Source of the DNA: an uncultured Mogibacterium sp.
GTDB taxonomy: Bacteria > Bacillota > Clostridia > Peptostreptococcales > Anaerovoracaceae
Length of the DNA stretch: 64,000 nucleotides
NCBI RefSeq assembly: GCF_938041965.1
Contig: NZ_CALISE010000005.1
Location: 12,941-76,940, forward strand
Reading direction: 5' to 3'
The position numbers and the translations under genes were made by a program. Below are positions 1 to 9,074 of the stretch, in pieces; the stretch's first letter is position 1, and every line of letters begins with the position of its first letter. The notes under the pieces were generated by a model that was given only the letters and a program-made list of their open reading frames with translations, had not been told where the DNA came from and did not search any database.

Positions 1-205
1 TTATGAATAGCCAAGGCACAAAAACACCTAATAACGGAAAATTTTGCACAAGTTTTGATTTAATATTCACTATTTCCGAAAACATGCAGACAAAGTATAA
101 AAATAAGGTTATACTACCTACATGAGAACTATAAAACTTATCACGCAGTAAACTTCTCGCACCTGCAAGCATGGTAGTGAGATGAGAATAAGTGAGGAGA
201 CCCTT

Positions 206-973
206 ATGATTAGCATCTTTGATACCGATATTGTGACTTTCGAAAAGCCTAAGTACACATTAGAGGTTCGTAATGACGGCTTCACCTATACGCACAAGAA
301 GAAGGGTGTGCTTAACGTTAGTTTCGACGATATACTGACTATTATCACGACGAACTACTTCACCTCCAATGGTAGCTACAGTATTAACCTGGTTAGTGTA
401 GATCCTAAGCAGAAGATGATAGACATAACCTTGGATGAGGATTATGGCTATGAGAATCATAATATCAAGGAGACTAAGACATTGCTCACAGCATTTGCTG
501 CTCACAAACTCACTAAGGACTTTCCAAACAATATCGGTGAGCTAGATCTCACACTTGGCACGACTCTCAAGGAGAAACAGATAAAGCTCCGCGGTAACAA
601 GATTATCGGTACTAAGCATGAGGTTGATATCAATGATATTAAGCGAGTGGTATGTGCGGTTAGTGCAGTTGGTAGCTTCGGTATACACACTAGTGAGACC
701 AAAAAGGGATTGTTCGACAAGGCGGATATGGTTGTTCCGATTAATTCCGTAACTGCTCCACTCCTAGAGGCGATAGTTACAAAGAATACAGGTAAAGGAA
801 TAGATTTCAGCAGAGGTAACAACTGGGATCAAAAGAACTCTGAATTTATAATTATTCGCTTTATGGAACCAGGTTTCTTCCTTACAGATAGAGATTCAAT
901 CAAGGAAGAATGGCAGAAGATAGCCTTCGATAGAGTAGTTCAGTACGGATATTTTATCAACAAAGATATATAA
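206..973 (+). CDS. Unknown protein, about 255 residues
   Basis: I do not recognise this family. The start at 206 is preferred over an in-frame ATG at 182 because a GAGGAGA ribosome binding site ends five bases before it. The protein is soluble-looking, with no signal peptide or membrane segment. Alternating beta-rich stretches in both halves, each with basic clusters, could be two PH-like or DUF-type domains, but that is a guess from composition. It stands alone, followed by a strong hairpin terminator, so it is probably monocistronic. The stop is TAA. Confidence 0.7.
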   Translation: MISIFDTDIVTFEKPKYTLEVRNDGFTYTHKKKGVLNVSFDDILTIITTNYFTSNGSYSINLVSVDPKQKMIDITLDEDYGYENHNIKETKTLLTAFAAHKLTKDFPNNIGELDLTLGTTLKEKQIKLRGNKIIGTKHEVDINDIKRVVCAVSAVGSFGIHTSETKKGLFDKADMVVPINSVTAPLLEAIVTKNTGKGIDFSRGNNWDQKNSEFIIIRFMEPGFFLTDRDSIKEEWQKIAFDRVVQYGYFINKDI

Positions 974-1023
974 TTTAATTAGCTATAATCAAGATATATT
1001 CCTATCTTTTTTATACGCACACT

Positions 1024-1057
1024 TTTAAAAGAGTGAGCCAGGGCTCACTCTTTTAAA
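1024..1057 (+). terminator. Hairpin terminator after the first gene
   Basis: A 16-bp perfect inverted repeat (1024-1039 and 1042-1057) with a GAGTGAGCC core and a two-base centre. The ends of the arms are A- and T-rich, so the element can work in either direction. It separates the unknown gene from the FMN-binding gene. Confidence 0.75.
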
Positions 1058-1230
1058 TTGTGCTATCCATCTAAAAAAATAATCGAAACAAGTAAAATTA
1101 TTGGTTAAAAAAATATTGCGTATTTATGTTATTTGAATTAAAATACAATATGTATTAGTTCAATATAACTAACTTTTGTAAAATATATCTAACTTATTCA
1201 AAATTTTCACACTCATTTATAGGAGGAAAG

Positions 1231-4137
1231 ATGAAGACAACTGGTTTCAAGGGAGTGCTGTCCTTTGTCGTAGCCGTGGCTGTTACCGCCGCTATGGCTT
1301 ATTCGGCTGTTACGGTCGTCGAGAAGAACAACGCTGCTAAAGAAAAGGCTGCCAAGGAAGCTCAGGCAATTGGTTCAGAGGTTTCCACAGACGGTCTTAA
1401 AGATGGAGAATACGAAGGTACTGCAACCGGTTATGGTGGTCCCCTTACTGTTCGCATCACCGTCAAGGGTGGAAAGCTGACAGATATCAAGGTTATATCC
1501 CAGACAGAAACACCAGAGTATTTTAACAGGGCGAAAGCTGTAATAGGCAAGATTCTGAGCAGTGGTAATGTGAACGTTGACTCTGTTTCAGGAGCGACTA
1601 TCTCTTCAAATGCAATCAAGAAGGCGGTTGCTGATGCCCTGCGCAAGGCTGGATCGAAGCAGCAGGCTAAGGTAACGCCAGTCAAGAAAGACGCTAAATC
1701 CGCTAAGGGAAGAAAAGGTAATGTAGCAGGATCTTTTGCAATCGGAAGTGCTAACCTAAAAGATGGTGTTTATATTGGATCAGGTCAGGGCTTCAACGGA
1801 CCAATTAGAGTTCGTGTAACTGTTTCTGGTGGTAATATTACCAATGTCGAGATACTTTCACACAGTGACGATGCACCATTCTTTAATCGTGCAAAGGCTG
1901 TTATCGGTAGACTGCTAGGACGTCCAGGCAAGAGTGTAGACACAGTCTCTGGAGCTACATATTCCAGCCGTGGAATCATCGATGCGGTGAGAAATGCACT
2001 TGCAGGTGCTGGCAAGACTAACGTCACCAATACTAGCAAGCCTAGCACAGGTGACAAAAAGCCAAGCACAGATGATACAAATCCATCGGTTAACCCTGAG
2101 ACAGGGGAGCCATCATATGTAGATGCAGCTCTTCGTAAACATTACCCGGGAGATAAACTCAAGGATGGCGAATACACTGGAATTGGTATCGGATACCTCA
2201 ATCCAGGTGGAATCAAGACTTACGTTACAGTTAAGGATGGTGAGATATCTAGCCTCAGAGTCGGAATAGGCGAGGATTATCGCGATGACATGGGACCATT
2301 TAGAAGAAAGGCAGAGAACGTACTACCTTTCTTACAGGGCAAGGAAGGTCGCTGGAACATCGCGAAGATGGGACTTTATCGTGAATATTTCGAGTCAATA
2401 AGAAAAAGCAGCGATCCTAAGGCAAAGGTCAAGGAACTATTTGGCGACAAGTATGTGAGCATGCTCAATGGACTATCAGGAAATAATACTGAATCTGACC
2501 TCACACTCATGTCGAGAACCGTAAAGACTTACATGAGCGACCGTTACGAGGGCAAGAAGATGTTCGATAGCGTAACAGGAGCTACAGTTAGTGCGAGCGG
2601 AATTTCTGCAGCAACTAAGGAAGCAAGCAATAAGTCTGCACATGATCAGAAAACTAACTCTGATGTGAAGGAAGTTGCAATCATATCGCCTAAGACCAAG
2701 ACAGTAGAGGTTAACACCGGTAGCACAGTTGATTTCTCTGAACTTAAGGCAAAGATTGTAAAGAAGGACGGAACAGTATCAGAAGCTTCGTGGGATGATT
2801 TTGCAGCAAACGGACTCAGCATCACTGACGAAGACGGAAATGCAATCGAAAACGGCAGCGATCTCAAGGCTTATGGTGACAAAAAGGTTATCAAGGCTAG
2901 AGTAGTTCACAAGGAATCACTATCATATGACAGCTTCAGAATCCTAGTTGGACGTTACAGCAGAGACTACATCGTAGGACTTGAGTACAGCAAGGACGGT
3001 TCGAAGTGGTATAAGGTGAGCAAGGTTGATATGGATTCGGTAGATGACCGCAAGATTGATGACCAGCAGGTTATCGATGCACCGACATCGTTCGAGTATG
3101 AAAATGTTAAGGTTCGTCTGGTTTCCAAGAAAGGACACCGTTACGAGTACACAACAGACAAGAAGCCTGTAAATAGAAAGGTTAAGTACACATTAGTAAA
3201 TGACGAAAATCCTAATGCTCCATCTGCGCTGTTCGTGACATTCCAGCTTTCTGGCACAGAGGCCGACAAGCAGCTTGTTGAGAATAATGGTGGAAATAAT
3301 GACAATCCAGGAACAACAGATCCAGATGAGAATCTACCTGAAGTAGAAGTAGACAGCAAGGTAATCGAGACAGAACTCGATGAACCAGGCAGACCAAAGT
3401 GGACTGAGCGTATGCCTATTAAGCCTGCGACTGTTAAGAGTCTGGATAAGGATGCAGAGATGCAGGCAACCATCGAAGGACTTCCTAAGGGGCTCAGCTT
3501 CGACGGTACAACTATCACTGGAACACCAGTCGTGGACGATAATAACTGGGACGGTGACGGGGGGATGTTCAAGACAGTAACCCTGAAGTTCAAAGCCAAG
3601 AAGAACGGTAAACTGCTAGTTAGAAAGTACAAATACTGGATTTATAGAGACAAAGACCACGACGGAATCGCGGATGACGATGAGGATGGCGGAACAGCAT
3701 TTACACCTCAGAGAGTGAATACACAGCCAATCGAGGTGGATGGTAAGGCTCCAACACTCGAGGATTACAAGGCTAAGTTTAGCAACATTCCTGCGGATGG
3801 TTCTGTAAAGGTTAAGCTGATTCAGAAGCCTGACCTTTCTAAGAAGGGTATGACCAAGGCAGTGCTCGAGTTCTCAGTTGATGGAATCGACAAGAAGAGC
3901 AAGGCGATCGTGATGGTTAATGTGAAGACTCCGGTTGCAAGTACGACAACATCAGCCGTTACGAGTGGAACGACTAGCACTAGAAGTGCAGTAACTGCTG
4001 CGATCTCTGGAAATTCTAGTGTAGAGACTAGAGATAGCGGAAAGGCTAATAAGAGAGAAGATATACAGAAGTCAGCAGAGAGCAGGGGAACTGCAGAGAA
4101 CTCTGCTGCAGCTGAGACGGAAAGGACGGAATCGTGA
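1231..4137 (+). CDS. Secreted protein with three FMN-binding domains
   Basis: The start at 1231 follows a strong AGGAGGAAAG site. A hydrophobic N-terminal segment (about residues 8-30) serves as export signal or anchor. Three FMN_bind domains follow, at about 55-140, 175-260 and 310-465. Each ends in the S/T-G-A-T flavinylation motif (DSVSGAT, DTVSGAT, DSVTGAT), which puts the predicted FMN-carrying threonines at T123, T243 and T452. In this family ApbE attaches FMN covalently to that Thr; no apbE lies in the window. The first two domains are close duplicates; the third has a roughly 60-residue insertion. The C-terminal half looks Ig-like, with an acidic DKDHDGIADDDEDGG calcium-binding-type loop near residue 805. 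It ends in a TGA that overlaps the GTG start of the membrane partner, implying translational coupling. Role inferred: extracytoplasmic electron carrier. Confidence 0.9.
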   Translation: MKTTGFKGVLSFVVAVAVTAAMAYSAVTVVEKNNAAKEKAAKEAQAIGSEVSTDGLKDGEYEGTATGYGGPLTVRITVKGGKLTDIKVISQTETPEYFNRAKAVIGKILSSGNVNVDSVSGATISSNAIKKAVADALRKAGSKQQAKVTPVKKDAKSAKGRKGNVAGSFAIGSANLKDGVYIGSGQGFNGPIRVRVTVSGGNITNVEILSHSDDAPFFNRAKAVIGRLLGRPGKSVDTVSGATYSSRGIIDAVRNALAGAGKTNVTNTSKPSTGDKKPSTDDTNPSVNPETGEPSYVDAALRKHYPGDKLKDGEYTGIGIGYLNPGGIKTYVTVKDGEISSLRVGIGEDYRDDMGPFRRKAENVLPFLQGKEGRWNIAKMGLYREYFESIRKSSDPKAKVKELFGDKYVSMLNGLSGNNTESDLTLMSRTVKTYMSDRYEGKKMFDSVTGATVSASGISAATKEASNKSAHDQKTNSDVKEVAIISPKTKTVEVNTGSTVDFSELKAKIVKKDGTVSEASWDDFAANGLSITDEDGNAIENGSDLKAYGDKKVIKARVVHKESLSYDSFRILVGRYSRDYIVGLEYSKDGSKWYKVSKVDMDSVDDRKIDDQQVIDAPTSFEYENVKVRLVSKKGHRYEYTTDKKPVNRKVKYTLVNDENPNAPSALFVTFQLSGTEADKQLVENNGGNNDNPGTTDPDENLPEVEVDSKVIETELDEPGRPKWTERMPIKPATVKSLDKDAEMQATIEGLPKGLSFDGTTITGTPVVDDNNWDGDGGMFKTVTLKFKAKKNGKLLVRKYKYWIYRDKDHDGIADDDEDGGTAFTPQRVNTQPIEVDGKAPTLEDYKAKFSNIPADGSVKVKLIQKPDLSKKGMTKAVLEFSVDGIDKKSKAIVMVNVKTPVASTTTSAVTSGTTSTRSAVTAAISGNSSVETRDSGKANKREDIQKSAESRGTAENSAAAETERTES

Positions 4138-4826
4138 ACTTAATATTTGGAATCGCAGTGACTGTCATATTCTATATTCTGACGGCAGATGCAATTAAGA
4201 AGCACCCAGGGGCTTTTTATCTGGGTATATACGTATGGTGCGGAGCAGTTGTTATGTACTTCAACCTCGGATATGACCAGAAATTCCCAGAGTGGTTCAA
4301 CATATACTTTATGAACATGTTCAGTAGAGGAATCTTTACAACAGCTACCTTTATGGTGGTAATGTATCTTGGTGTCATCACTAAGCACAACAAACTGTCT
4401 CGTAAGCTGATGAGCGTGCGCGGAGAGATATCTATCATAGGAAGCTTGCTGACTCTCAGCCACAACGTGGTGTTCGGAGTTAAGTACTTCCCGATGTTAT
4501 TTACAAATCCAAAGGCTATGCCTACGAGAGAGCTAATCGCATCGTCAATCACTCTGTGCCTACTAGCTATGCTTATTCCTCTCTTTATCACCTCGTTTAA
4601 GGTGGTTCGCCGCAAGATGAGTGGTAAGACTTGGAAAAAAGTGCAGCGCATGGCATATCCGTTCTTTATCGGAATCTATGTACACATCATGGTGCTGTAC
4701 TCAGCGGATGTAAAGTCTCACATAACCGGAATAATCATTTACACCTTGATTTACGGCAGTTACGTAGTACTTAGACTTAGAAAGGCAGCGCTAAAGAGCA
4801 GAAAGCTCAAGGCGGCTACAGCATAA
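4134..4826 (+). CDS. Ferric-reductase-like (MsrQ/YedZ-type) membrane protein
   Basis: The GTG start overlaps the TGA stop of the flavoprotein by four bases (GTGA), a classic coupled pair. The 230-residue protein has about six hydrophobic segments and no soluble domain. Histidines sit inside or next to membrane helices (SHNVVF near residue 104, YVHIMVLY near 183), the pattern expected for haem ligands in the ferric-reductase transmembrane fold. The family passes electrons across the membrane to an extracytoplasmic acceptor; here the three-flavin protein next door is the obvious partner. Family assignment rests on topology and context, as overall similarity to MsrQ is modest by eye. Confidence 0.7.
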   Translation: MNLIFGIAVTVIFYILTADAIKKHPGAFYLGIYVWCGAVVMYFNLGYDQKFPEWFNIYFMNMFSRGIFTTATFMVVMYLGVITKHNKLSRKLMSVRGEISIIGSLLTLSHNVVFGVKYFPMLFTNPKAMPTRELIASSITLCLLAMLIPLFITSFKVVRRKMSGKTWKKVQRMAYPFFIGIYVHIMVLYSADVKSHITGIIIYTLIYGSYVVLRLRKAALKSRKLKAATA

Positions 4827-4869
4827 ACTCGATAGCTTTCATATTCTATACATAAAATAAAGTAGTAAG

Positions 4870-4901
4870 CAGGGGCTGGTCTCATTTGAGACCAGCCCCT
4901 G
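4870..4901. terminator. Bidirectional terminator between convergent genes
   Basis: A 15-bp perfect stem (4870-4884 with 4887-4901, core GGGGCTGGTCTCA) and a TT centre. It lies between the membrane protein on the plus strand and the ATP-grasp gene on the minus strand and probably serves both. Confidence 0.8.
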
Positions 4902-4916
4902 TGATGTTTCATATTA

Positions 4917-5942
4917 TTAATACTTGTAGCTAGGCACAAGTTCCTTAAGCGTAGGCATGATGCCTACATTGCCAGGAGTCTGCCCTGGTAGCTGCCAGAA
5001 ATCGTGAGCGCAGTACACGTTGCCCTCGATTATAGCAGGTCCAGTAGGAGTAACTGCGACGTCCCAGCCGACGTATCTGATCTGTGGAACCTCCATAGCT
5101 GCCTTTAGAATCATCTCCTTGGCCTCTTTGAAAAGAGGTGTCTTAAAACCTACTAGCTTCTCATGTGTATTAGGGTGCTCAGTATATAGACCCTCAGCCT
5201 TAGTATCACCAGAGTGTGCAGGGAAGAGGAACTCACCGGTCTCTAGGTCAACTGGTCCGTGAACTCCATAGTTATCTACAACTCTGCCGTTAATACCGAA
5301 TTTCTGCACTGCGTAGATTAGGTGTGGCTTGCCGTCATCACCGATAATCGTGATCATACGCATCGTGTTGGCACTGCCGGAATATACCTTGTCGAGATCA
5401 GGATGGTTCTCGATAACGCCCTCGAGAGTACCAAATCCCTTTTCCTTGATATATGAATAGAATGCATCGAAATTCTCGAAGTCAGAAGTCACTAGTCTCT
5501 CGCAGCCTATGCCGCATTCGAGATCCTTCATCTTGCAGAAAACTTTGCCTTTTCTGTTGAAATACGCCTCGACCTCGTCCTTGGTAGCAGTCTCGAGTTC
5601 GATGAAATCACGACCGATGTAATCCTTGAATTTCTCATTAAATTCATCCTTGTTATCAAAGAAATGTGCGTAAGCAGGGTCATTCATCTGAGATACAAGC
5701 TTCTTGCTTCTGAATCTTGTGAGATAAGTGTCTCTCTCTGCATCGGTTTTGTCCCAGAACTGGAAGATTACATAATCATAGTAGCCAGCATCGAATTTTC
5801 TCATGCAGTGCACAATGTCCATCACGCATGCAAGCTTGCTCTTACCGGATATTCTGTGTGCTTCGTTGACACAGTCCGTGAACTTCTTGAAGCTCGCGTT
5901 CTTTAGCACTCTTAGTCCGTACTTTAGTTTGCTTTCGCCCAT
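4917..5942 (-). CDS. Sugar-transfer-associated ATP-grasp family protein
   Basis: A 341-residue soluble protein resembling the ATP-grasp enzymes often found beside sugar transferases in exopolysaccharide clusters. The C-terminal part carries the typical ATP-grasp end: a glycine-rich VGWDVAVTPTGP stretch and then IIEGNVYCAHDFWQLP, where the Glu and Asn would bind metal and nucleotide. These enzymes make an acyl-phosphate and join it to an amine or similar group; the substrate is unknown. No sugar transferases are nearby, so the usual genomic context is missing. The stop is TAA, just before the shared terminator. Confidence 0.7.
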   Translation of the reverse strand: MGESKLKYGLRVLKNASFKKFTDCVNEAHRISGKSKLACVMDIVHCMRKFDAGYYDYVIFQFWDKTDAERDTYLTRFRSKKLVSQMNDPAYAHFFDNKDEFNEKFKDYIGRDFIELETATKDEVEAYFNRKGKVFCKMKDLECGIGCERLVTSDFENFDAFYSYIKEKGFGTLEGVIENHPDLDKVYSGSANTMRMITIIGDDGKPHLIYAVQKFGINGRVVDNYGVHGPVDLETGEFLFPAHSGDTKAEGLYTEHPNTHEKLVGFKTPLFKEAKEMILKAAMEVPQIRYVGWDVAVTPTGPAIIEGNVYCAHDFWQLPGQTPGNVGIMPTLKELVPSYKY

Positions 5943-6025
5943 TTAATTTCCTCGTTTCATAAATCGTAAATTTTCAGTTTATCTTTAACATTTTATATCA
6001 GGTAATAGTTATAAATCAAATGTTT

Positions 6026-6059
6026 ATTGGGCAAATTCATGCGCCGTAGGATGCCCAAT
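6026..6059. other. Hairpin in the 5943-6231 intergenic region
   Basis: An 8-bp perfect inverted repeat (ATTGGGCA at 6026-6033, TGCCCAAT at 6052-6059) with an 18-base loop. It lies between two divergently transcribed genes and has no T-run on either side, so it does not look like a terminator. No known riboswitch is recognised here. Confidence 0.4.
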
Positions 6060-6165
6060 GCCTTGCAGACTATGGTATCATAAGCATATTGAATTTAAGA
6101 AAAAGAAGTTAATAAGATTATGCAGCTAAATGATCTTGATAACGGCACTGCAATCGATAGCAGCA

Positions 6166-6179
6166 CAGTGTTAACACTG
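6166..6179. promoter_or_regulatory. Palindrome CAGTGTTAACACTG upstream of the nuclease gene
   Basis: A perfect 14-bp palindrome 52 bases before the nuclease start. Its size and symmetry suit a dimeric regulator. No matching -35/-10 pair was convincing, so the operator role is inferred. Confidence 0.35.
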
Positions 6180-6231
6180 GGAGCATCAGCGTCTTACATC
6201 ATAATAGATACATGAAAAGGGCTTAGGAGAT

Positions 6232-6927
6232 ATGGCTAGACAGAGATACTCGGGACAAGGATATAGGGGATACGGTAGAGTGAATAAGAAGATGGAGAAA
6301 ATGGTTGCGACATTAGTGATTGCTGCAGCTGTTTTCGTCCTTAATCAGATGGGAATAGATATAGGAGGCTCAGGTAGCTCAGGTAGCAAGGTAAAGCCCC
6401 TAAAGGAAAAGAGTGTAGAGCAGCTACTCGATGAAGTGAAGGTTGCTTCTCCAGATGAGTACGCAGATTATGACCGTGACTCCTATACAGAGCCATACAA
6501 GAAAATCGAGTATAAAGGCAGAAAGTATTCGCTGAGAAAGTTCGCCTTTGTGACGAGTAAGCACTACAAGGATGGCGATTATATAGACCCATATACGGGC
6601 GATGAACTCTCTCTTGATGACAGCAATTTTGACCATATCATCCCGCTTAACTATGTGAATAAGCATGGGGGCGCCAAATGGAGCCATTCCAAGAAGCATC
6701 AGTACGCGACAGACGTTCGAGTTGGTGTAGACGTAGATGGGGCGGTAAATCGCGATAAGTCAGACAAGGGGCCGAGCGAGTGGCTGCCAGAGACTAATGT
6801 TGATGACTACTGCTACACTTGGCTGGTCATCGCTGTGAGCTACGATATACCGCTTTCTCCAGAGGACGTCAAAGTTATTAGGGATAATATCGGAAGCAGT
6901 CCGAAGCTGATAAACCCATATAATTAA
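6232..6927 (+). CDS. Membrane-anchored HNH / DUF1524-type nuclease
   Basis: The start follows TTAGGAGAT. A basic N-terminus is followed by one hydrophobic helix (about residues 22-42), then a Gly/Ser linker and an exported domain. The catalytic signature is FDHIIPLNYVNKHGG near residue 128, followed by W, then a Tyr-Ala-Thr-Asp stretch, a VNRDKSDKGPSEWLP segment and a terminal helix. This matches the order D-H-x-x-P-L ... N-x-x-K ... W-L-P in secreted HNH and DUF1524 nucleases that use a beta-beta-alpha metal finger. Likely job: extracellular DNA or RNA cleavage for nutrient uptake or competition. Ogt starts 12 bases after its stop. Confidence 0.75.
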   Translation: MARQRYSGQGYRGYGRVNKKMEKMVATLVIAAAVFVLNQMGIDIGGSGSSGSKVKPLKEKSVEQLLDEVKVASPDEYADYDRDSYTEPYKKIEYKGRKYSLRKFAFVTSKHYKDGDYIDPYTGDELSLDDSNFDHIIPLNYVNKHGGAKWSHSKKHQYATDVRVGVDVDGAVNRDKSDKGPSEWLPETNVDDYCYTWLVIAVSYDIPLSPEDVKVIRDNIGSSPKLINPYN

Positions 6928-6939
6928 AGGAGTGCTGCT

Positions 6940-7461
6940 ATGTACATGTATTATTACGACTCACCGATGGGTGTTATGAAGATTTGCGCTGATGAAGAGA
7001 GCCTTCTCGGCGTCTGGTTCGATGAAGAGCGGATAGCAGAGGCTTCTTTAGATATCGAAGCAATCGAGAATCTCCATGATAATAAACATATAAGCGATGC
7101 AGTTTGCTGGCTTGACGAATACTTTGCAGGAAATGTTCCAAGCTTTACTCCGAAGCTAAAGCTGCAGGGGTCAGAATTCAGAAAGACCGTATCAGAGATA
7201 ATGCTCAAGATTCCGTATGGCGAGCTTAGCACCTATGGTGAAATTGCAAATGAAGTGGCTATGAGAATCGGTAAAGACCGCATGTCAGCGCAGGCTGTTG
7301 GAGGAGCAGTCGGTAGCAATGAGTTTTCAATCATAGTGCCTTGTCACCGAGTGGTTGGGAAGGGCGGAAAACTCACGGGCTATGCGGGAGGAATGGATAA
7401 GAAGGTTTATCTGCTTCGCCATGAGGGTGTTGATTTCGAAGGGCATAATCTAAGGATATAA
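6940..7461 (+). CDS. ogt: Methylated-DNA--protein-cysteine methyltransferase
   Basis: A 173-residue protein that removes O6-alkyl groups from guanine by moving them to its own cysteine. The active site PCHRVVG is present near residue 145, preceded by the helix-turn-helix recognition helix (GELSTYGEIA) and the AVGGAVGSN segment typical of the family. Length fits Ogt. It starts 12 bases downstream of the nuclease stop with AAAGGAG as ribosome binding site, so the two are probably co-transcribed. Confidence 0.92.
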   Translation: MYMYYYDSPMGVMKICADEESLLGVWFDEERIAEASLDIEAIENLHDNKHISDAVCWLDEYFAGNVPSFTPKLKLQGSEFRKTVSEIMLKIPYGELSTYGEIANEVAMRIGKDRMSAQAVGGAVGSNEFSIIVPCHRVVGKGGKLTGYAGGMDKKVYLLRHEGVDFEGHNLRI

Positions 7462-7472
7462 TACTTGTATTT

Positions 7473-7507
7473 CACCTCATAGTATCATATTATGATACTA
7501 TGAGGTG
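7473..7507. promoter_or_regulatory. 35-bp perfect palindrome covering the AbiEi ribosome binding site
   Basis: Arms at 7473-7489 and 7491-7507 are perfect 17-bp reverse complements around a single T. The right arm contains GAGGTG, the ribosome binding site of the antitoxin gene, which starts six bases later. AbiEi-type antitoxins are known to bind inverted repeats in their own promoter, so this is a likely operator. In RNA it would fold into a hairpin hiding the start signal of readthrough transcripts from ogt, and could also end ogt transcription. Confidence 0.7.
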
Positions 7508-7512
7508 TAGAT

Positions 7513-8118
7513 ATGATAAAAACATACAATATGATTATGCATGAGTTACATGAATACAGAAACCCTAAGACAAAACTTGGAAGATTAGTTAAGGAAGGCG
7601 TGTACACGCCTGTTATCAGGGGGCTTTACGAAACAGATCCTAATACGGCAGGGTATCTTTTGGCTGGAAGTATCTATGGTCCATCCTATTTGTCGTTTGA
7701 TTTTGCTCTTTCGTATTACGGAATGATTCCAGAAATTGTTTATACAGTGACATGTGCAACATATAATAAAAAGAAAAAGCGCATATATGAAACTGAATTT
7801 GGCAACTTTATATACAGAGATGTGCCAGTTAAAGCATATCCAATAGGAATAATTATTAAGAATGAAGGTGATTACTCATTCCAAATTGCAACGAAAGAAA
7901 AGGCTTTGAGCGATAAGCTTTATTCAATGAAACCTATTTCTAATCAAAAAGAACTAGAGACCGTACTTGTTGATGATCTTAGAATTGATATGGTTGAAGT
8001 ATTAAAGTTGGATGAGAATGATCTTCGTGAAATTTCAGAAGCATATCATTCAACGAATGTGAGTCTTTTGTATAGGCTGGTTAAGAGAAGGACGATAAAA
8101 AATGAAAAACGTGATTGA
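7513..8118 (+). CDS. abiEi: AbiEi-type antitoxin
   Basis: A 201-residue protein with a winged-helix N-terminus (KTKLGRLVKEGVYTPVIRGLYET, about residues 18-40) and the GPSYLSFDFALSYYG segment typical of AbiEi antitoxins. In type IV systems it represses the operon and offsets the nucleotidyltransferase toxin. Its end overlaps the toxin start by 17 bases. Codon and base use is AT-richer than the ogt gene before it, which suggests acquisition. The stop is TGA, one of only three such stops among the genes called here; the next TAG in frame comes 13 codons later. Confidence 0.85.
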   Translation: MIKTYNMIMHELHEYRNPKTKLGRLVKEGVYTPVIRGLYETDPNTAGYLLAGSIYGPSYLSFDFALSYYGMIPEIVYTVTCATYNKKKKRIYETEFGNFIYRDVPVKAYPIGIIIKNEGDYSFQIATKEKALSDKLYSMKPISNQKELETVLVDDLRIDMVEVLKLDENDLREISEAYHSTNVSLLYRLVKRRTIKNEKRD

Positions 8119-8971
8119 ACAGATGCTTGCAAAATATGAGTTGAACTCAGATTATGATAGGGTTAACGCTCTTAAAGAGATTATTCAGGAGATTACTTTA
8201 AGTGGACTTAGCCGTGGAGGGTTTTTTAAGAAAGCTGCATTTTATGGTGGTACCGCTCTGAGAGTTTTTTATGGGTTAGATAGGTTCTCAGAAGATTTAG
8301 ATTTTTCGCTCATAGAAAAAGATGAGAAGTTTGACTTATCAAAATGGTTTGCAGCAATTGAAAATGAAGCCGCTGCTTATGGGCTTAAATTATCCGTAGA
8401 ACAGAAAGTTAAGACGACTGATTCGGCAATAAAGTCAGCATTTTTAAAAGGTAATACTAGAGAGCATCTTCTCATTTTTTATGATGATTCTGGTATGGTA
8501 AATCATTTTCATGGAAATGAATTAATTAAGATAAAGTTTGAAATTGATACAGACCCACCTAAAGGAGCGTTTTTCGAAAAGAAGTATCGATTACTTCCTG
8601 CACCATATGAAGTCAATATATATGATGAAGCTTCGTTATTTGCTGGGAAAATACATGCAGTTATATGTAGAAAGTGGAAAAACAGAATTAAAGGAAGAGA
8701 TCTTTACGATTATGTGTTTTATCTAGGTAGAGAAACCAAAGTCAATATGACGCATTTAAGAGCTAGACTTATAGAGTCAGGAGCTATTGGAGAGAATGAA
8801 GTTTGTGAAATAAATGATATTAAAAAAATGTTAAATGATAGGTTTGAGACTATAGATTATAAACAAGCTAAAGAAGATGTTATTCCGTTTATAAAAGAAC
8901 CTTCAAAAATGGATATGTGGAGTACAGAGTTTTTTAAACAAATCACAGAAGGCTTAACGGATTTAAAATAG
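8102..8971 (+). CDS. abiEii: AbiEii/AbiGii-type nucleotidyltransferase toxin
   Basis: A 289-residue member of the DNA polymerase beta-like nucleotidyltransferases. The diagnostic FYGGTALR motif at about residues 48-55 is followed by FSEDLDFSL (about 62-70), giving the G-G-T-A-L-R and D-x-D catalytic pair. A later KIKFEIDTDPP holds the third acidic position, and KGRDLYDYVFYL is the conserved C-terminal stretch. Such toxins transfer nucleotides to tRNA or other targets and act in phage abortive infection or plasmid stability. AAGGA eight bases before the ATG lies inside the antitoxin gene. Confidence 0.9.
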   Translation: MKNVIEQMLAKYELNSDYDRVNALKEIIQEITLSGLSRGGFFKKAAFYGGTALRVFYGLDRFSEDLDFSLIEKDEKFDLSKWFAAIENEAAAYGLKLSVEQKVKTTDSAIKSAFLKGNTREHLLIFYDDSGMVNHFHGNELIKIKFEIDTDPPKGAFFEKKYRLLPAPYEVNIYDEASLFAGKIHAVICRKWKNRIKGRDLYDYVFYLGRETKVNMTHLRARLIESGAIGENEVCEINDIKKMLNDRFETIDYKQAKEDVIPFIKEPSKMDMWSTEFFKQITEGLTDLK

Positions 8972-9074
8972 CGATTTAATATGAAAATACAAAGTAGCAC
9001 AAGGGAGCTATAATCAATATTGATATTTTGGATAATACTAATCAATAGGATTATCCCCTTATAGATTAACAATA

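Noticed and set aside
3141..3632. 163-codon open frame on the minus strand
   Set aside because: It is antisense to the flavoprotein gene, has no ribosome binding site and no recognisable protein features; low-stop shadow of a repetitive gene.
5943..6231. Riboswitch in the intergenic region
   Set aside because: Only an 8-bp hairpin with no known conserved core; not enough for any family.
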